Below the pieces are notes generated by a model. It was given only the letters and a program-made list of their open reading frames with translations. It was not told the DNA's origin and did not search any database. 26,757 bases of DNA, taken from the NCBI GenBank assembly GCA_035645555.1, contig DASQMI010000026.1:1-26757 (forward strand). Reading direction: 5' to 3'. This DNA is from Lysobacter_F sp035645555. GTDB taxonomy: Bacteria > Pseudomonadota > Gammaproteobacteria > Xanthomonadales > Xanthomonadaceae. Of the stretch, positions 25,782 through 26,757 are shown one piece after another; the stretch's first letter is position 1; each line of letters starts with the position of its first letter. The position numbers and the translations under genes were made by a program.

Positions 25782-26757
25782 ATGCCCGCCAGCTTCCTGT
25801 TCTACGACCTCGAAACCTTCGGCAGCGACCCGCGCGGCTCGCGTGTGGCGCAGTTCGCGGCGATCCGCACCGACCTCGACCTCAATCCGGTCGAGGAGCC
25901 GCTGGATTTCCTGGTCCGGCCAGCGGACGACGTGCTGCCGTCGCCCGGCGCCACCCTCGTCACCGGCATCACCCCGCAGCGCGCGCTGCGCGAGGGCGTG
26001 AGCGAAGCGGAGGCGTTCGCGCGCATCTTCGACGCGATGGCGCGGCCGGAGACCTGCACGCTGGGCTACAACTCGTTGCGCTTCGACGACGAGTTCGTCC
26101 GCTGCGGCTTCTACCGCAACTTCTTCGATCCGTACGAGCGCGAGTGGCGCGGTGGCAACTGCCGCTGGGACCTGCTCGACGTGTTCCGACTCGCGCATGC
26201 GCTGCGCCCCGATGGCCTGGTCTGGCCGGTGCGCGAGGACGGCGCGCCGTCGTTCAAGCTGGAGCATCTGGCCGAGGCCAACGGCGTGCGCGAGGGCGAC
26301 GCCCACGAGGCGTTGTCGGACGTGCGCGCGCTGATCGGCCTCGCCCGCAGGCTGAAAGCCGCACAGCCCCGGATGTGGGACTACGCGCTGAAGCTGCGCG
26401 ACAAGCGCTTCTGCGCCGCGATGCTCGACACCATCGCGATGCGGCCGGTGCTGCACGTCTCGCAGCGCTTCGCCGCCAGCCGCCTGTGCGCGGCGCCAGT
26501 GCTGCCGCTGGCCCGGCACCCACTGATCGAAAGCCGGGTGATCGTGTTCGACCTCGACCAGGATCCCGAACCGCTGCTAGCGCTCGACGCCGAGGCGATC
26601 GCCGCGCGCCTGTACACGCCGGCCGCCGGCCTGCCCGAGGGCGAGACGCGCATCGCGCTGAAGGAGGTCCATACCAACCGCTGCCCGGCACTGGTGGACT
26701 GGGCGCACCTGCGCGAGGGCGAGTTCGACCGGCTTCGCATCGACCGCGCGCTCGTCG
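25782..26757 (+). CDS. sbcB: Exodeoxyribonuclease I, 3' end missing
   Basis: ExoI degrades single-stranded DNA from 3' to 5' and acts in recombination and mismatch repair. The 325 codons present carry the DEDDh nuclease motifs: FYDLETFGSDPRGSRVAQFA (Asp9, Glu11), YNSLRFDDEFVRCGFYRNFF, and AHEALSDVRALIGLARRL with the final His and Asp. Then comes the start of the ExoI-specific SH3-like part. The rest, about 150 residues in the E. coli protein, lies beyond the right edge. The ATG at 25782 is preceded by TATACC (25767-25772), perhaps a -10 box, with only nine bases before the start. It follows the REP cluster and is unrelated to kynurenine metabolism. Confidence 0.95.
   Translation, partial: MPASFLFYDLETFGSDPRGSRVAQFAAIRTDLDLNPVEEPLDFLVRPADDVLPSPGATLVTGITPQRALREGVSEAEAFARIFDAMARPETCTLGYNSLRFDDEFVRCGFYRNFFDPYEREWRGGNCRWDLLDVFRLAHALRPDGLVWPVREDGAPSFKLEHLAEANGVREGDAHEALSDVRALIGLARRLKAAQPRMWDYALKLRDKRFCAAMLDTIAMRPVLHVSQRFAASRLCAAPVLPLARHPLIESRVIVFDLDQDPEPLLALDAEAIAARLYTPAAGLPEGETRIALKEVHTNRCPALVDWAHLREGEFDRLRIDRALV

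Overview
The window is about 26.8 kb of dense, GC-rich bacterial chromosome with short intergenic gaps (the largest is about 160 bp). It carries roughly 28 protein genes, a REP-type repeat cluster and no rRNA, tRNA, CRISPR or transposase that I can see. The protein sequences, the serC-hisC-aroA order, the MsrP form ending in a lipobox-type signal and the GTAGGAGCGGCTTCAGC REP element all suggest a gammaproteobacterium of the Lysobacteraceae (Xanthomonadaceae), such as Lysobacter, Luteimonas or a relative. That assignment is inference from familiarity, not a database result.

Layout. (1) 1-2511, minus strand: serC, hisC and a truncated aroA, coupled by stop/start overlaps (serine/PLP and aromatic/histidine amino-acid synthesis). 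(2) 2650-4860, plus: a secreted hypothetical protein, then msrP and msrQ (periplasmic methionine sulfoxide repair). (3) 4829-5563, minus: a membrane-anchored protein with two FHA-like regions whose end overlaps msrQ; divergent from it is a small polyhydroxyalkanoate-granule-type protein. (4) 5916-10010: a LysR regulator divergent from a GST, a quinone oxidoreductase and a PLP-dependent decarboxylase. (5) 10158-14881, mostly housekeeping genes on the minus strand: thpR, an SRPBCC protein, an Uup-type ABC-F ATPase, alkB, a pyridoxamine-oxidase-like protein and a stand-alone iscA with a clear terminator and -10 box. (6) 14986-21506, plus: asnS, two small unknown proteins, a PaiB-like flavoprotein, an SDR, then four genes around kynurenine catabolism. 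(7) 21628-25623: a 70-aa unknown gene followed by two hairpins, then ACMSD, kynU and kmo. (8) A three-copy REP cluster, then sbcB running off the right edge.

How the genes work together. The metabolic centre is the oxidative (2-aminomuconate) branch of tryptophan breakdown. Kmo hydroxylates kynurenine, KynU cleaves 3-hydroxykynurenine to 3-hydroxyanthranilate plus alanine, the 3-hydroxyanthranilate dioxygenase opens the ring, ACMSD decarboxylates the product, a semialdehyde dehydrogenase oxidises it and a RidA-family deaminase releases ammonia. The ring-opening, oxidation and deamination genes lie in one tightly coupled block that also contains a beta-carbonic anhydrase and is preceded by an SDR lacking the usual Tyr/Lys catalytic pair. 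ACMSD-kynU-kmo form a second block behind an intrinsic terminator. The first steps (tryptophan dioxygenase, formamidase) and the steps after deamination are not in the window.

The items most worth following up are the embedded carbonic anhydrase, the catalytically divergent SDR, the insulated 70-aa gene between the two kyn blocks, the minigene between serC and hisC, and the LysR/GST/decarboxylase cluster of unknown substrate.
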